Assembly: GCF_945605565.1 (NCBI RefSeq)
Contig: NZ_OX216966.1
Location: 5,262,001 to 5,326,000, forward strand
DNA length: 64,000 nt
Direction of reading: 5' to 3'
From: Paenibacillus dendritiformis
Lineage (GTDB): Bacteria > Bacillota > Bacilli > Paenibacillales > Paenibacillaceae
Below are positions 7,004 through 14,782 of this stretch, piece by piece. Position 1 is the first letter of the stretch; every line of letters starts with the position of its first letter. Position numbers and translations under genes: made by a program. The notes below the pieces were generated by a model. It was not told where the DNA came from and did no database searches. It saw nothing but the letters and a program-made list of their open reading frames with translations.

Positions 7004-7948
7004 TTATGAGTATAGCTTCAACGTCTCGTAAACGGCATCTTCAAATTTTGCGAAATCCAGCTTCACCGCCACCTCTGCATTGGGTTTTTCCCCCGTAATG
7101 CCAAAGTAATCGCACAGTGTTCGCCCATAGCATGCCTCGCTTCTCAGTTCAACTGCCACATGCATAGGCTTGGTTTGAATAATGGATGGGTCCATCAGGT
7201 AGATCAATGTCGTTGGATCATGCAGCGGCGGGCCCTCCCAGCCGTATATTTCCTTCTGCCTTCCCCCCACCCAAGACATAATTTCAATGAAAAGCTTAGA
7301 GGCTTTATTATTCAGACTGGCAATACGGTCCATCATGCTTTTTACAACCAACGCTTGGCGGGTAAGGTCAAGCCCAATCATAACGATCGGTCTGCCGCAT
7401 GTAACAACAACATGTGCCGCATCCGGGTCCGCATAAATATTAAACTCTGCCGCCGGGGTTACGTTTCCAAGCTGATATGCGCCGCCCATCAATATGATTT
7501 CTTTAATTTTAGGCACGATTCTTGGTTCTCTGCGAATCGCCATTCCGATATTCGTTAACGGACCGGTCGGTACTAAGGTTATATCCCCTTCCGAGTTCAT
7601 AAGCAGCTCAATGATTAGATCTACCGCATGCCGCGTATCCAATTCAAGAGTAGGTTCGCCAAAGCTCGGACCATCCATCCCTGTCTCACCATGAATCGCA
7701 TCGGCTATTACCTGCTTTCTAATCATCGGCTCAGCCATACCAGCCGCAATTGGCACATCGCGGATATCAAGATAGGAGCAGATATGTACAGCATTCCTGG
7801 CCGTTTTCTCCAGGGTTTGATTTCCCGCCACAATCGTTATGGCCAGCAAGTCAAAAATGGGGTACTTGGCAGCCAGCATAATGGCAATCGCATCATCGTG
7901 TCCCGGATCACAGTCAAGAATAATCTTCTTTTTCATACCTTCTGCCAT
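7004..7948 (-). CDS. Pyrimidine-type nucleoside hydrolase (RihA/RihB-like)
   Basis: The enzyme hydrolyses ribonucleosides to base and ribose in salvage. The calcium-binding signature IILDCDPGHDDAIAI is at the N-terminus, with AEFNIYADPDAA and the C-terminal HDPTTLIYL aspartate also in place; about 315 aa is normal for the family. Over its whole length it resembles E. coli RihB (for example ITIVAGNQTL, IHGETGMDGP, GDITLVPTGPLTNI), so pyrimidine ribonucleosides are the likely substrates. I set the start at ATG 7948 (MAEGMKKKI) because GGGAGAG lies seven bases upstream; an in-frame start at 7984 lacks a site. It is a single-gene unit with no transporter beside it. Confidence 0.9.
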   Translation of the reverse strand: MAEGMKKKIILDCDPGHDDAIAIMLAAKYPIFDLLAITIVAGNQTLEKTARNAVHICSYLDIRDVPIAAGMAEPMIRKQVIADAIHGETGMDGPSFGEPTLELDTRHAVDLIIELLMNSEGDITLVPTGPLTNIGMAIRREPRIVPKIKEIILMGGAYQLGNVTPAAEFNIYADPDAAHVVVTCGRPIVMIGLDLTRQALVVKSMMDRIASLNNKASKLFIEIMSWVGGRQKEIYGWEGPPLHDPTTLIYLMDPSIIQTKPMHVAVELRSEACYGRTLCDYFGITGEKPNAEVAVKLDFAKFEDAVYETLKLYS

Positions 7949-8060
7949 AGTTTCACTCTCCCATTGTTTGTTTTTATAAAACACCTCTTTGCGAATTATT
8001 AACTTATGAATGATACATCTTACCCTTCAGGACGGTATAGTATAATATGCAGGCTTACAG

Positions 8061-8369
8061 ATGGATATCAAGAAAGCAAAAGTGAAAATTGTGAATATTC
8101 GAGCAGCCACGGAAAGAGTTCATATCCTTGGATTTGCTTCCTTGTACTTGCCCGATAACTTTATTCACAATTTTTTTGTTCATCCCGATTTTTTAAAAAG
8201 GGGTGTTGGCCATCTGCTGCTGGATGCCTCCATAGTACAAATGAATACACCCGTACGATTGAAGTGCTTATCCGAAAATCACAACGTGATGAAGTTTTAT
8301 GAGAAGAACGGATGGAAAAAAGTCGTGGAAGAAGAAAGGCTGAGGGAAAAATATTGGGTTATGGCATAG
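8061..8369 (+). CDS. Short GNAT-type acetyltransferase
   Basis: The 102-aa frame carries the acetyl-CoA-binding core of GNAT enzymes: GFASLYLPDNFIHNFFVHPDFLKRGVGHLLL (the R-x-x-G-x-G/A loop appears as KRGVGH) and the C-terminal NHNVMKFYEKNGWKK. A complete enzyme is usually 140-160 aa; the first strands and helices are missing. No in-frame extension with a ribosome binding site is visible, so this is a minimal or truncated member. Substrate unknown. Confidence 0.65.
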   Translation: MDIKKAKVKIVNIRAATERVHILGFASLYLPDNFIHNFFVHPDFLKRGVGHLLLDASIVQMNTPVRLKCLSENHNVMKFYEKNGWKKVVEEERLREKYWVMA

Positions 8370-8404
8370 GAATAAAGAAGAAAAAAGCTGAAGCACGTTT
8401 CGAG

Positions 8405-8440
8405 AAGAGCCGTTGAGGACCAAACTCCTCCGGCTCTTTT
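8405..8440 (+). terminator. Terminator after the GNAT gene
   Basis: AAGAGCCG and CGGCTCTT pair, with an inner GAGGA/TCCTC stem, and four T follow. It lies 35 bases after the stop codon. Confidence 0.8.
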
Positions 8441-8602
8441 GTTATTCATCGGCGAAATCAACGGCACCAAAACTCGGCTAAAGAACTGAAGAAAATAAGA
8501 TAATTTAAATTTATTGGAATTTTTTCATGTAATTAATGATACAATAATTTACAGATAAAGTAATTTTATTCCGTTAAATGAAAACGTTCTTCTTGATAGT
8601 CC

Positions 8603-8673
8603 TAACGATAGCAACAAAAAAAGAAACGATGGAGAGGTGAAAAGGCGAGAACCGTATACTGTCGCTATCGTTA
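8603..8673 (+). promoter_or_regulatory. Leader with long-range inverted repeat before the exported-protein gene
   Basis: TAACGATAGC (8603-8612) and GCTATCGTTA (8664-8673) are perfect 10-base complements 51 bases apart, ending 33 bases before the start codon of the next gene. Between them, GGAGAG precedes a 15-codon frame (GTG 8637: KRREPYTVAIVNEL, ending at TAA just past the hairpin). This could be an attenuation or translational leader; the rest of the 337-bp gap 8370-8706 shows only AT-rich DNA and the terminator. Confidence 0.4.
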
Positions 8674-8706
8674 ATGAACTATAAATTATTGAAGGAGGAT
8701 GTTACC

Positions 8707-9072
8707 ATGAAAAAAAGATTTTTTTCCTTGTCGTTAACTCTGTTTTTTGCTATTGTTTCCCTTCTCTTTCCATTCTCTGCCGCAAATGTAGAAGCTAAAG
8801 GGGTAAGCGGCACAATCACAATCAACAACGAAAAGTACAAATACATCGAAGAATCTTTTGGAAAAAACCGGGGAATCACATTCAATCCGGGGAGTCACAC
8901 GTATAAAATCACTCCCAATCCACATGACAATCCGAAATACAATAAAAAGCAGGTTCAATTCTATGAAGAGATTGCAAAAGGGGTCAAAGCCCAAGTAGAA
9001 AAGTCCGGGTGGAAAGATACCTTTACGGGCATAAATGCGTTGGGCGAAACCTATACATTAAGCCCTCGTTAA
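8707..9072 (+). CDS. Exported small protein of unknown function
   Basis: The start is ATG 8707 because AAGGAGG lies eight bases upstream; the frame extends to 8674 without such a site. The 121-aa product starts MKKRFFSLSLTLFF with a hydrophobic segment and a VEAKG-type cleavage region around residue 31, so it is predicted to be secreted. The mature ~90 residues (GTITINNEKYKYIEESFGKN and EETYT-like C-terminus) are rich in Lys, Asn and Tyr with no cysteine. I recognise no family. It is preceded by an unusual leader (8603-8673) and stands alone. Confidence 0.75.
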   Translation: MKKRFFSLSLTLFFAIVSLLFPFSAANVEAKGVSGTITINNEKYKYIEESFGKNRGITFNPGSHTYKITPNPHDNPKYNKKQVQFYEEIAKGVKAQVEKSGWKDTFTGINALGETYTLSPR

Positions 9073-9136
9073 GTCAAGTCCCAATCACGGTCTTAGGATG
9101 CGCCCATTAACCGATCCCGTGTGCAAGGGAATCAAA

Positions 9137-9158
9137 AGCCCCGGAACGCTCCGGGGCT
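9137..9158. terminator. Strong hairpin between the exported-protein gene and tRNA-Leu
   Basis: AGCCCCGGA, loop ACGC, TCCGGGGCT forms a perfect nine-pair stem. The T-rich side favours leftward transcripts weakly (TTTGATT) and rightward ones not at all, so it is probably a bidirectional barrier between convergent units. Confidence 0.6.
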
Positions 9159-9227
9159 GTGACTATGTTCAACCAAACGCTGGCCCCCCCCCACCCTGGC
9201 CCAATGATGAGTTCCAGCCCAAAATAA

Positions 9228-9253
9228 AGAAAAACCCTTAATCACAAAGGGTT
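9228..9253 (-). terminator. Terminator of tRNA-Leu copy 1
   Basis: Read leftward, AACCCTT, a 7-nt loop and AAGGGTT are followed by TTTTTC, starting 17 bases after the CCA end of the tRNA. Confidence 0.85.
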
Positions 9254-9269
9254 CAATGGTTACTAAGTA

Positions 9270-9356
9270 TGGTGCGGTCAAGAGGACTCGAACCTCCACG
9301 GGTGTTACCCCACTAGAACCTGAATCTAGCGCGTCTGCCAATTCCGCCATGACCGC
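9270..9356 (-). tRNA. tRNA-Leu (anticodon CAG), copy 1
   Basis: On the minus strand the 87-nt gene runs from GCGGTCATGGCGG to the encoded CCA end. The acceptor stem GCGGTCA/TGACCGC, the anticodon stem CTAGA/TCTAG with loop TTCAGGT (CAG), a long variable arm and the T-loop GGTTCGAGTCC are all present, as expected for a class II leucine tRNA reading CUG. An identical gene lies at 53439-53525. Confidence 0.95.
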
Positions 9357-9413
9357 ATATGCATGTTATGTAATGTTCCTGTCAAAGTCGTTAACATCGC
9401 CTCAACAATCATT

Positions 9414-9442
9414 AGTATAGCCTATCTAACATCTCATGTCAA
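9414..9442 (-). promoter_or_regulatory. Promoter of tRNA-Leu copy 1
   Basis: On the minus strand TTGACA (9442-9437) and TATACT (9419-9414) are separated by 17 bases, a near-consensus housekeeping promoter placed about 55 bases before the tRNA 5' end. Confidence 0.85.
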
Positions 9443-9499
9443 GCATGAAACACATGAAATATTATTCTTCTGTGAAAATATCTCCCGGTGCGCAGCAGA

Positions 9500-9530
9500 G
9501 AAGAACCACGCGCGGAGAACGTGGTTCTTC
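9500..9530 (-). terminator. Hairpin downstream of the DUF4310 gene
   Basis: GAAGAACCACG and CGTGGTTCTTC form an 11-pair stem around a 9-nt loop, 114 bases after the last gene of the large leftward operon. There is no T run, so termination or 3'-end protection are both possible. Confidence 0.55.
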
Positions 9531-9643
9531 GTCTTAGCGGAAGCCTTTCATGCCCTCATCCTGACCGCTTCTCCCCACCGATTGGCTTGCCGTTCATTGG
9601 AAAGACATCCGGTTCAATGCCGCATGGCCTTCATGCGGCGGCT

Positions 9644-10294
9644 TCACGAACCGGCAGCAATAGGGAAGATCGCGCCCAGAACCATGGCGCCGATAATCGC
9701 GCCGCCGGCAATCGGCTTTTTGAAGTAATAAAAAATGCCTGCGCCGATCGTCGCGCCGATCCCGACCGGAATCGAGGCCATGACGGCCGATATGACGATG
9801 AGCGGCCCCAAGTAACGGCCTGCGGCGTTGCCTGCTCCCATCATGACGTCCGCCCCGAAGGTGGAATTCGCCGCGTTGATCGTAAATTTGCGGATCATAA
9901 TAATGACCGAACCGACGAGGGCGCCCAGCCCGGCTCCCGTAACGAGCGCGAGCGGAAACGAAGTAAGCGGAGCGGTAATGCCAGCCCCGAGCATCAACGC
10001 CGGAACGCCGATGCCGATACCCGTCTGCAGCGCGCCGCCGATATCCAAGATGCCAACGAGCGGGCCCTCGAGAATGCGAGCGAACAAGAAGCTTGCGCCG
10101 AAGGCTGCGGCCGCGCCATAACTGCCGCCCTTCATGCCCGCCTCCAGCAGCGCCACAATCGCAATATCGTTGAATGCGCCCACATGATAGACATAATAGA
10201 GATGCGTCCCCGCAAAAATGCCGGAAGACAAGCAGGCGACAAACCAGACGAACGCCCATTCCGAATACCAAAAGCCTTGTTTTGCCGTCTCCAT
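9644..10294 (-). CDS. DUF4310 membrane protein (EF_0833 family)
   Basis: The 216-aa protein is glycine- and alanine-rich with about six membrane segments (for example GAGLGALVGSVIIMI, IPVGIGATIGAGIFYYF, GAIIGAMVLGAIFPIAAGS). It matches the DUF4310 family first named after Enterococcus faecalis EF_0833. I chose ATG 10294 since GGAGG is nine bases upstream and it begins one base after the DUF4311 stop. In this conserved neighbourhood DUF4310 and DUF4311 are the two membrane parts; together with SFCGS and DUF4312 proteins, an HPr-like protein and PRD regulators, they most likely form a phosphotransfer-linked uptake system. That role is inference; no substrate has been shown. Confidence 0.85.
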   Translation of the reverse strand: METAKQGFWYSEWAFVWFVACLSSGIFAGTHLYYVYHVGAFNDIAIVALLEAGMKGGSYGAAAAFGASFLFARILEGPLVGILDIGGALQTGIGIGVPALMLGAGITAPLTSFPLALVTGAGLGALVGSVIIMIRKFTINAANSTFGADVMMGAGNAAGRYLGPLIVISAVMASIPVGIGATIGAGIFYYFKKPIAGGAIIGAMVLGAIFPIAAGS

Positions 10295-10295
10295 G

Positions 10296-11084
10296 CTAAC
10301 GAACCTCCGATCCGAAAAATGCATGCAGATCAATAAGCCACTGCGGAATGTTCTCCACATGCAAGCTGTGGAGGAGTTGAACATCGAAGCCGCGGAAGAA
10401 AGCGCTCAATGTGAATAATAGCACAATCGCCGCGACAAGCGTCTTCGTAATGCGGTTCCAGCCGCTGTCGTCCAAGCCTTTGCCGACCAGTATCCCCAGC
10501 ACAAGCCCCGGCACGGCATTGCCCATAATCAGGTGAGCGAATCCGCCGAGCACCGTCGCCCACAGTCCCGGGCGCTTGCCGGCGTCCATTGCCGCGGTCC
10601 AGAACACGATCGGCATAATCGGATTAATGAGCCAATTTGCCGCCGGGACCAGCACTTGCGTCGCAACGGCTTGCAGCGATGCCGGAATGGCTGCTGCCGT
10701 GGAATTCAACAGAGGCACGAGGATAGCGCCGACCAGCGCTCCGGCATACGCCATTTTTTTCGGATTGTGCAGCGTATCCTCCACATTTTTATTGCGAATC
10801 ATCAGGAGCGCGGCCGACCAGTTCGGAATGATGCGGTGATCCACATCCTGCGTCAGTCCGCCCGCGCCGACAACGGACGCCCATGCGTTGAACAGAAAGC
10901 CGAGTCCGAAAGAGAAGTGCGCCACGGGGTCGCCTTCGCATGCATTCAACTCGCCGAATGTGCGGAACGCTCCCATGCCTTGCACCTTCGGGGCGTGGAA
11001 CATGCGCGCCGCGCCAGCCCCAACGCCGTACCCGACCAACAGGCCGATAATGATCGATTCCACAATAATCGTAACGGTTTCCAT
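10296..11084 (-). CDS. DUF4311 membrane protein (EF_0832 family)
   Basis: The 262-aa protein has about seven hydrophobic helices (METVTIIVESIIIGLLVGYGVGAG at the N-terminus; LINPIMPIVFWTAAMD; LIMGNAVPGLVLGILVGKGL). It belongs to the DUF4311 family, always found beside DUF4310. The start ATG 11084 follows GGAGG by six bases; an in-frame GTG at 11099 would overlap that site. The conserved segment FGELNACEGDPVAHFSFGLGF may line a binding site. It is probably the larger membrane subunit of the same transporter. Confidence 0.85.
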   Translation of the reverse strand: METVTIIVESIIIGLLVGYGVGAGAARMFHAPKVQGMGAFRTFGELNACEGDPVAHFSFGLGFLFNAWASVVGAGGLTQDVDHRIIPNWSAALLMIRNKNVEDTLHNPKKMAYAGALVGAILVPLLNSTAAAIPASLQAVATQVLVPAANWLINPIMPIVFWTAAMDAGKRPGLWATVLGGFAHLIMGNAVPGLVLGILVGKGLDDSGWNRITKTLVAAIVLLFTLSAFFRGFDVQLLHSLHVENIPQWLIDLHAFFGSEVR

Positions 11085-11133
11085 TGGAGTCCTCCCCACT
11101 CGGATGTAATGCTTGCAGACTGATATTACCGTA

Positions 11134-11472
11134 CTACCGAAGATGAAGAATGCGCTGGGGCGGGGACAACGATTCCGTCTGCTGCTCGAACGCGATTTCG
11201 TCCAGCTTTACGGCGCGGATTTTAATATGAATGCGAACTCGAACCTCGTAGCGCGCCCTTACTCTCGGAAAAAACAGCCCCAAAAAGCGTTCCGTATATC
11301 GTGTCTCCTTCGCCGACAGCACTTCGACATTTTGCGGCTCAATCTGCAGCAGCACATCGGGAAGCTCCTGCGTGAGCTTCCTCTTCATGGCGGAGAGCGC
11401 CTGCTGGAATGCCGCACCCTTCGACTCGCCCTTCCCTTCGATATCGATCTTCTGCTCCCATACGTGAAACAT
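11134..11472 (-). CDS. DUF4312 protein (EF_0831 family)
   Basis: The 112-aa soluble protein matches the DUF4312 family found only in this gene cluster type. It has an alternating strand-helix pattern (KGAAFQQALSAMKRKLTQELPDVLLQIEPQNVEVL, then RVRARYEVRVRIHIKIRAV) and no signal or membrane segment. It lies six bases after SFCGS and 49 bases before DUF4311. Function unknown; a cytosolic partner of the transporter is the simplest inference. Confidence 0.82.
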   Translation of the reverse strand: MFHVWEQKIDIEGKGESKGAAFQQALSAMKRKLTQELPDVLLQIEPQNVEVLSAKETRYTERFLGLFFPRVRARYEVRVRIHIKIRAVKLDEIAFEQQTESLSPPQRILHLR

Positions 11473-11478
11473 GCCGCC

Positions 11479-11844
11479 TCACCCCTTATATAGCTGAATA
11501 TAGGCTTCTGTCAGCCTTCGGCCCAGTTCCTCCACATCCATGAAGCCGAAGCCAATCACCTTCTTGCCTTCCCGAATGGCCGTAACGCCCGCATCAATGG
11601 AACGCAGGCCGAATTCCATCGGATACTTATATTTCGTGTTGGCCGTAACCGCTCCGGCTCCCCCGCTGCCGCAGAACGAGATGCCGAAGTCCGCCTGCTC
11701 CGCGTGCATCACGTCGCCGACCTTCATGTCCGCCCCGACGCCCGGGATCAGGATCGCTTCCCCGCCGGCCGCCTCTACTCCCTTCGCCACTTGCTGTCCT
11801 TTGCCCAGGCGATCTCCAATCACGACTTTCACTTTGTTCTCCAT
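11479..11844 (-). CDS. Glycine-rich SFCGS family protein (EF_0830 family)
   Basis: The 121-aa protein contains the family signature ISFCGSGGAGAVTANTKYKY, with a cysteine followed by a glycine-rich loop, and a Rossmann-like VKVVIGDRLGKGQQVAKGVEAAGG start. A cysteine next to a phosphate-binding-type loop is what PTS EIIB domains use for phosphotransfer, so this may be the EIIB-like carrier; that is my inference. The start ATG 11844 is preceded by AGAGGTGAAGACG; a GTG at 11853 is possible. Confidence 0.83.
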   Translation of the reverse strand: MENKVKVVIGDRLGKGQQVAKGVEAAGGEAILIPGVGADMKVGDVMHAEQADFGISFCGSGGAGAVTANTKYKYPMEFGLRSIDAGVTAIREGKKVIGFGFMDVEELGRRLTEAYIQLYKG

Positions 11845-11859
11845 CGTCTTCACCTCTTC

Positions 11860-12243
11860 TTATTGATTCCTGGCCGCTTCGAAATGAACCGTCAAATAAA
11901 AAACTTCCGCATCATCAATCGCTTTCTCCGCGAGTTCCCCGTAACTTCGCAGCGTGCAGCGACTTAGCTTCGCCAGTTCCGGACTCACCTCGTCCAACAT
12001 CGATTCCTCCAGCTCGGGCAGTGACTCTTCTTGCTTCCGTCTGCGCGCGAACCCGAGCAAATGGATGGCAATGACGAGCAGGCGGTCATCCGTCAGCGGC
12101 AAGCCGATCCGTTCACTCCCTGCCAGCAGGCAGTGAAGCATCGGTCGCAACTCTTCCAGTTCGTCTGGATCTGCCTTCGTCTTGGCAGGGATATCATGAA
12201 GTATTCGTTCGATTCTGTCCATCTGTTGATCGCTCTCCATCAT
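11860..12243 (-). CDS. Small PRD-domain protein (EF_0829 family)
   Basis: The ~120-aa protein is a single PTS-regulation domain without a DNA-binding part (residues with the PRD histidine context LLVIAIHLLGFARRRKQEE and VFYLTVHFEAARNQ). It overlaps the end of the large PRD regulator by about 50 bases if the first ATG is used; ATG 12222 (MDRIERIL) with GGAGAG ten bases before it may be the true start. Free PRD proteins of this family occur only in EF_0829-type clusters and may compete for or relay phosphate. Confidence 0.8.
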   Translation of the reverse strand: MMESDQQMDRIERILHDIPAKTKADPDELEELRPMLHCLLAGSERIGLPLTDDRLLVIAIHLLGFARRRKQEESLPELEESMLDEVSPELAKLSRCTLRSYGELAEKAIDDAEVFYLTVHFEAARNQ

Positions 12244-14134
12244 TCAAGTTGTCGTTACATGGTTCCAAATATCGGAGAATGGCAAAAACCTCTCCCTCTG
12301 AAGCGCTTACATTTCGTTCTCTAAGCATCTGTTCGATCTCTTCCTTTATCGCCCGCCGCGCTTCATCCAGTATCGGAAGCTCTTTGCTGTCCGCGAAGGA
12401 TCGGCCGCATGCGGCCCGGTTCACCATGAACATCATGTGAAGCCGCAGCCCTTCCTCCCGTTCCTCCGACAGATAGCGCTTGAAGCGCGCGATGACGGCT
12501 CTCGACAACTCATAGCCCGTATAGATCACATCGCGAATCCGGCTTTCCAGCTCCGTATCATGGCAAGGATGCGCCTTCGCTTCGCCGAAGATATGCCCGC
12601 TCCCGCCCTCCATGCGTACCGCGCCCCGGCGCAGCCGGCCAAGCTGCATGCGAATCGCCTCGATATCCCTGACTCCCGGAATCGAATGGACGACGACGAC
12701 CGGAACTTCGGCCGATACGGGCAAATTGCTGATGATCAAATCGACTTCGATGTTCTGCAGCACCTTCTTGACATCCATCACCGAGCAAGTGGCGACGAAC
12801 CGGATATGCTTCAGCTCGCTCTCGATAACCGTGGTGAGCAGTTGGGCCATGCCTCTCCCTGTGCCGCACACGGCCAGCGCTCTCCACCGGTGCTGATCGA
12901 TCCGGCGCTCATACGCCGTCTGGAAATGCAGGACAATGAACGCAATATCCGCATCGGTCAGGAAAATCTGATGTTCGCGGAGCACGTTCATGCACGCCGC
13001 CTTGACATGCCGGAACATCGTTCTATACTTCACCATCACATCCTTCGTCAGCGGATTCGGATCGGCAACCCCCAAGCTATGCTTCGAGATGCGGCTCGAC
13101 ATATGTGCAAACAGACTGTCCACCAGATCCGGATTCTCTTGGAACGGGAATTGCATCTCCCGCTCCACCTGCCGAATCAGCTCCATCGTGATCCCATACA
13201 CATCGGGAAGCGGCTTGTGCCGTCCTCCTTGGACTTGCGGAGGTGCAAGCCCTTCCGCTTGCAAGCCGATGAACCACACATCCCCGTCCGTCAAGGCCAG
13301 CGAATACCGTTTCGACAATGGCTCCAGTCTCGTTCGAATAATCGAATGAATCATCAGTCTGGCCTGCGGGGCGTCGGCGCAATCCGCCGGCAGCGGGCAA
13401 GCTGAAGCGCTTGCCGATCGGCATCTCCGAATGGCAATGCACAGCCGGATAAAAACCCCGATCATGACGCGATCGGACAACGTTGCTCCAAGCTCCCGCT
13501 CGATATCCTGCACGATGTTCGCTACCAGCACGAACAGGATATTCACGTCGACAACGGACGCAAGCAAGCGATCCAACACATAGACGGCGAACGTGTCCGG
13601 CTTCCTCCGCAGGGCAACGCCCTGAACGATTTGCAGCATATCGGCTTGATCCAGTTGCCCGTAAATAACGTTTTCCAATACAATACGCCGCTCCTGCTCG
13701 CCAGCCTTCAGCTTGATGCCCCGCCGCGTACGCTCGATCGCAAGCCGATGCTCCGCGAGGAGATTCTCTGCCAGCGCCAGATCCGACACAATCGTATTGC
13801 GAGTAACATCGAATCGCTTGCAGAACCGCCCGATAGGGACGGGTTCATCGGCGAGCAGCAAATCCAGGATGATGCAGGCCATTCGCTCCCGTTGGCTAAT
13901 GAAGCCCCCTTCACCCGCTTCATCCAATCTGTGAAGCAGCGCCATCCGCGCCGCATGGCCGCATTCCAGCCAAATCCCTTTGCTGGGACTTGAATGCAGC
14001 GTCAACCCCTGCTCCTTCAACCACATGCGAATCGATTCCAGATCGTACTTGATCGAGCGCTCGCTCACCTCGTACATGGCGGCCAATTCTTTAATATGGA
14101 ACGGCGTATTCGCGAACATCAATGTCTTAAGCAA
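12194..14134 (-). CDS. PRD-containing transcriptional regulator (BglG/MtlR type)
   Basis: The 646-aa protein starts with a helix-turn-helix (FHIKELAAMYEVSERSIKYDLESIRMWL), followed by a second HTH-like region, two PRDs in the centre, an EIIB-like domain with the phosphorylatable cysteine (ALAVCGTGRGMAQLL) and a C-terminal PRD-like helical domain. Such regulators are switched by HPr and EIIB phosphorylation according to sugar supply. The annotated start TTG 14134 lacks a good site; the homologous-looking STRSRRL residues lie just upstream in frame, and AAGGAG occurs near 14178, so an uncommon start codon is possible. It probably activates the HPr-DUF4310 operon that contains it. Confidence 0.85.
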   Translation of the reverse strand: MLKTLMFANTPFHIKELAAMYEVSERSIKYDLESIRMWLKEQGLTLHSSPSKGIWLECGHAARMALLHRLDEAGEGGFISQRERMACIILDLLLADEPVPIGRFCKRFDVTRNTIVSDLALAENLLAEHRLAIERTRRGIKLKAGEQERRIVLENVIYGQLDQADMLQIVQGVALRRKPDTFAVYVLDRLLASVVDVNILFVLVANIVQDIERELGATLSDRVMIGVFIRLCIAIRRCRSASASACPLPADCADAPQARLMIHSIIRTRLEPLSKRYSLALTDGDVWFIGLQAEGLAPPQVQGGRHKPLPDVYGITMELIRQVEREMQFPFQENPDLVDSLFAHMSSRISKHSLGVADPNPLTKDVMVKYRTMFRHVKAACMNVLREHQIFLTDADIAFIVLHFQTAYERRIDQHRWRALAVCGTGRGMAQLLTTVIESELKHIRFVATCSVMDVKKVLQNIEVDLIISNLPVSAEVPVVVVHSIPGVRDIEAIRMQLGRLRRGAVRMEGGSGHIFGEAKAHPCHDTELESRIRDVIYTGYELSRAVIARFKRYLSEEREEGLRLHMMFMVNRAACGRSFADSKELPILDEARRAIKEEIEQMLRERNVSASEGEVFAILRYLEPCNDNLNDGERSTDGQNRTNTS

Positions 14135-14199
14135 GCGGCGAGAACGCGTTGACAGTGTGATACCGCATCACTCCTTATCGCCTGCTAGCGGCACGATCA

Positions 14200-14460
14200 T
14201 CATGCCTCCAAAATCGACTCCAGCACGGCCGCCAGCGCCTCTACCGCTTCCGCTTCTTGCTCGCCATTCGCTTCGACGATCACGTGATCGCCCTGCTGCA
14301 GCGATAATGACAAAATGCCGACAATGCTCTTGGCGTTCGCCGCCTTCTCGCCTTTAATGAGCCGAATATCGCATGGGAACGCTTTCGCTTCTCTCATTAA
14401 CGCTCCGGCCGGCCTGGAATGAATCCCGAGCGGATTCGCTATCGTGACCTGCTTATCCAT
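14200..14460 (-). CDS. HPr-like phosphocarrier protein
   Basis: The 86-aa product has the HPr active-site motif with histidine at residue 14-15 (NPLGIHSRPAGALM) and the regulatory serine region AKSIVGILSLS near residue 46. ATG 14460 is chosen because AGGAGGG is eight bases upstream; a longer frame has no site. A second, cluster-specific HPr means the operon carries its own phosphotransfer route to the PRD proteins and perhaps to SFCGS. It is the first gene of the lower operon. The 221 bases upstream up to the gntR terminator must hold its promoter, but I see no convincing consensus. Confidence 0.9.
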   Translation of the reverse strand: MDKQVTIANPLGIHSRPAGALMREAKAFPCDIRLIKGEKAANAKSIVGILSLSLQQGDHVIVEANGEQEAEAVEALAAVLESILEA

Positions 14461-14681
14461 GATGTGTCCCTCCTGTGCGCAGTCTTGATCTAAATCAATT
14501 AAATCAATGAGATCGCAACCGCCACGATATGTTCTTCTTCCCTGCTTTAACGGTATCGCACATTCAGGACGCTGCCAAGATACAACCTCTTGCACTGTTC
14601 ATCGGGAGGCAGATTGATCATCTCCCGAGAGGCGCGGACGAAGCGATGGAGCGTCAGGAGGCAGACGCCGGGGCGGACAGC

Positions 14682-14740
14682 AAAAAGACAGAAGCCGCTC
14701 CGTCCGCGCTGCCTGATGCCAGCACGAAGAGCGGCTTCTG
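14682..14740 (-). terminator. Terminator after gntR
   Basis: On the minus strand GAGCGGCTTCTG ends a 12-pair stem with CAGAAGCCGCTC on a 28-nt loop, followed by TCTTTTT. It lies 43 bases after the gntR stop and separates the catabolic operon from the HPr operon. Confidence 0.85.
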
Positions 14741-14782
14741 CCTGGCCCCATCATTCACACAAGGCGTGCAACACAAGCCCTG

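Noticed and set aside
12437..13405. 322-codon plus-strand frame
   Set aside because: Antisense shadow of the PRD regulator; composition is not protein-like.
14461..14681. Sigma-54 type promoter (TTGGCA...) before the HPr gene
   Set aside because: The -12 element (TTGC) is missing and the PRD regulator lacks an AAA+ activator domain.
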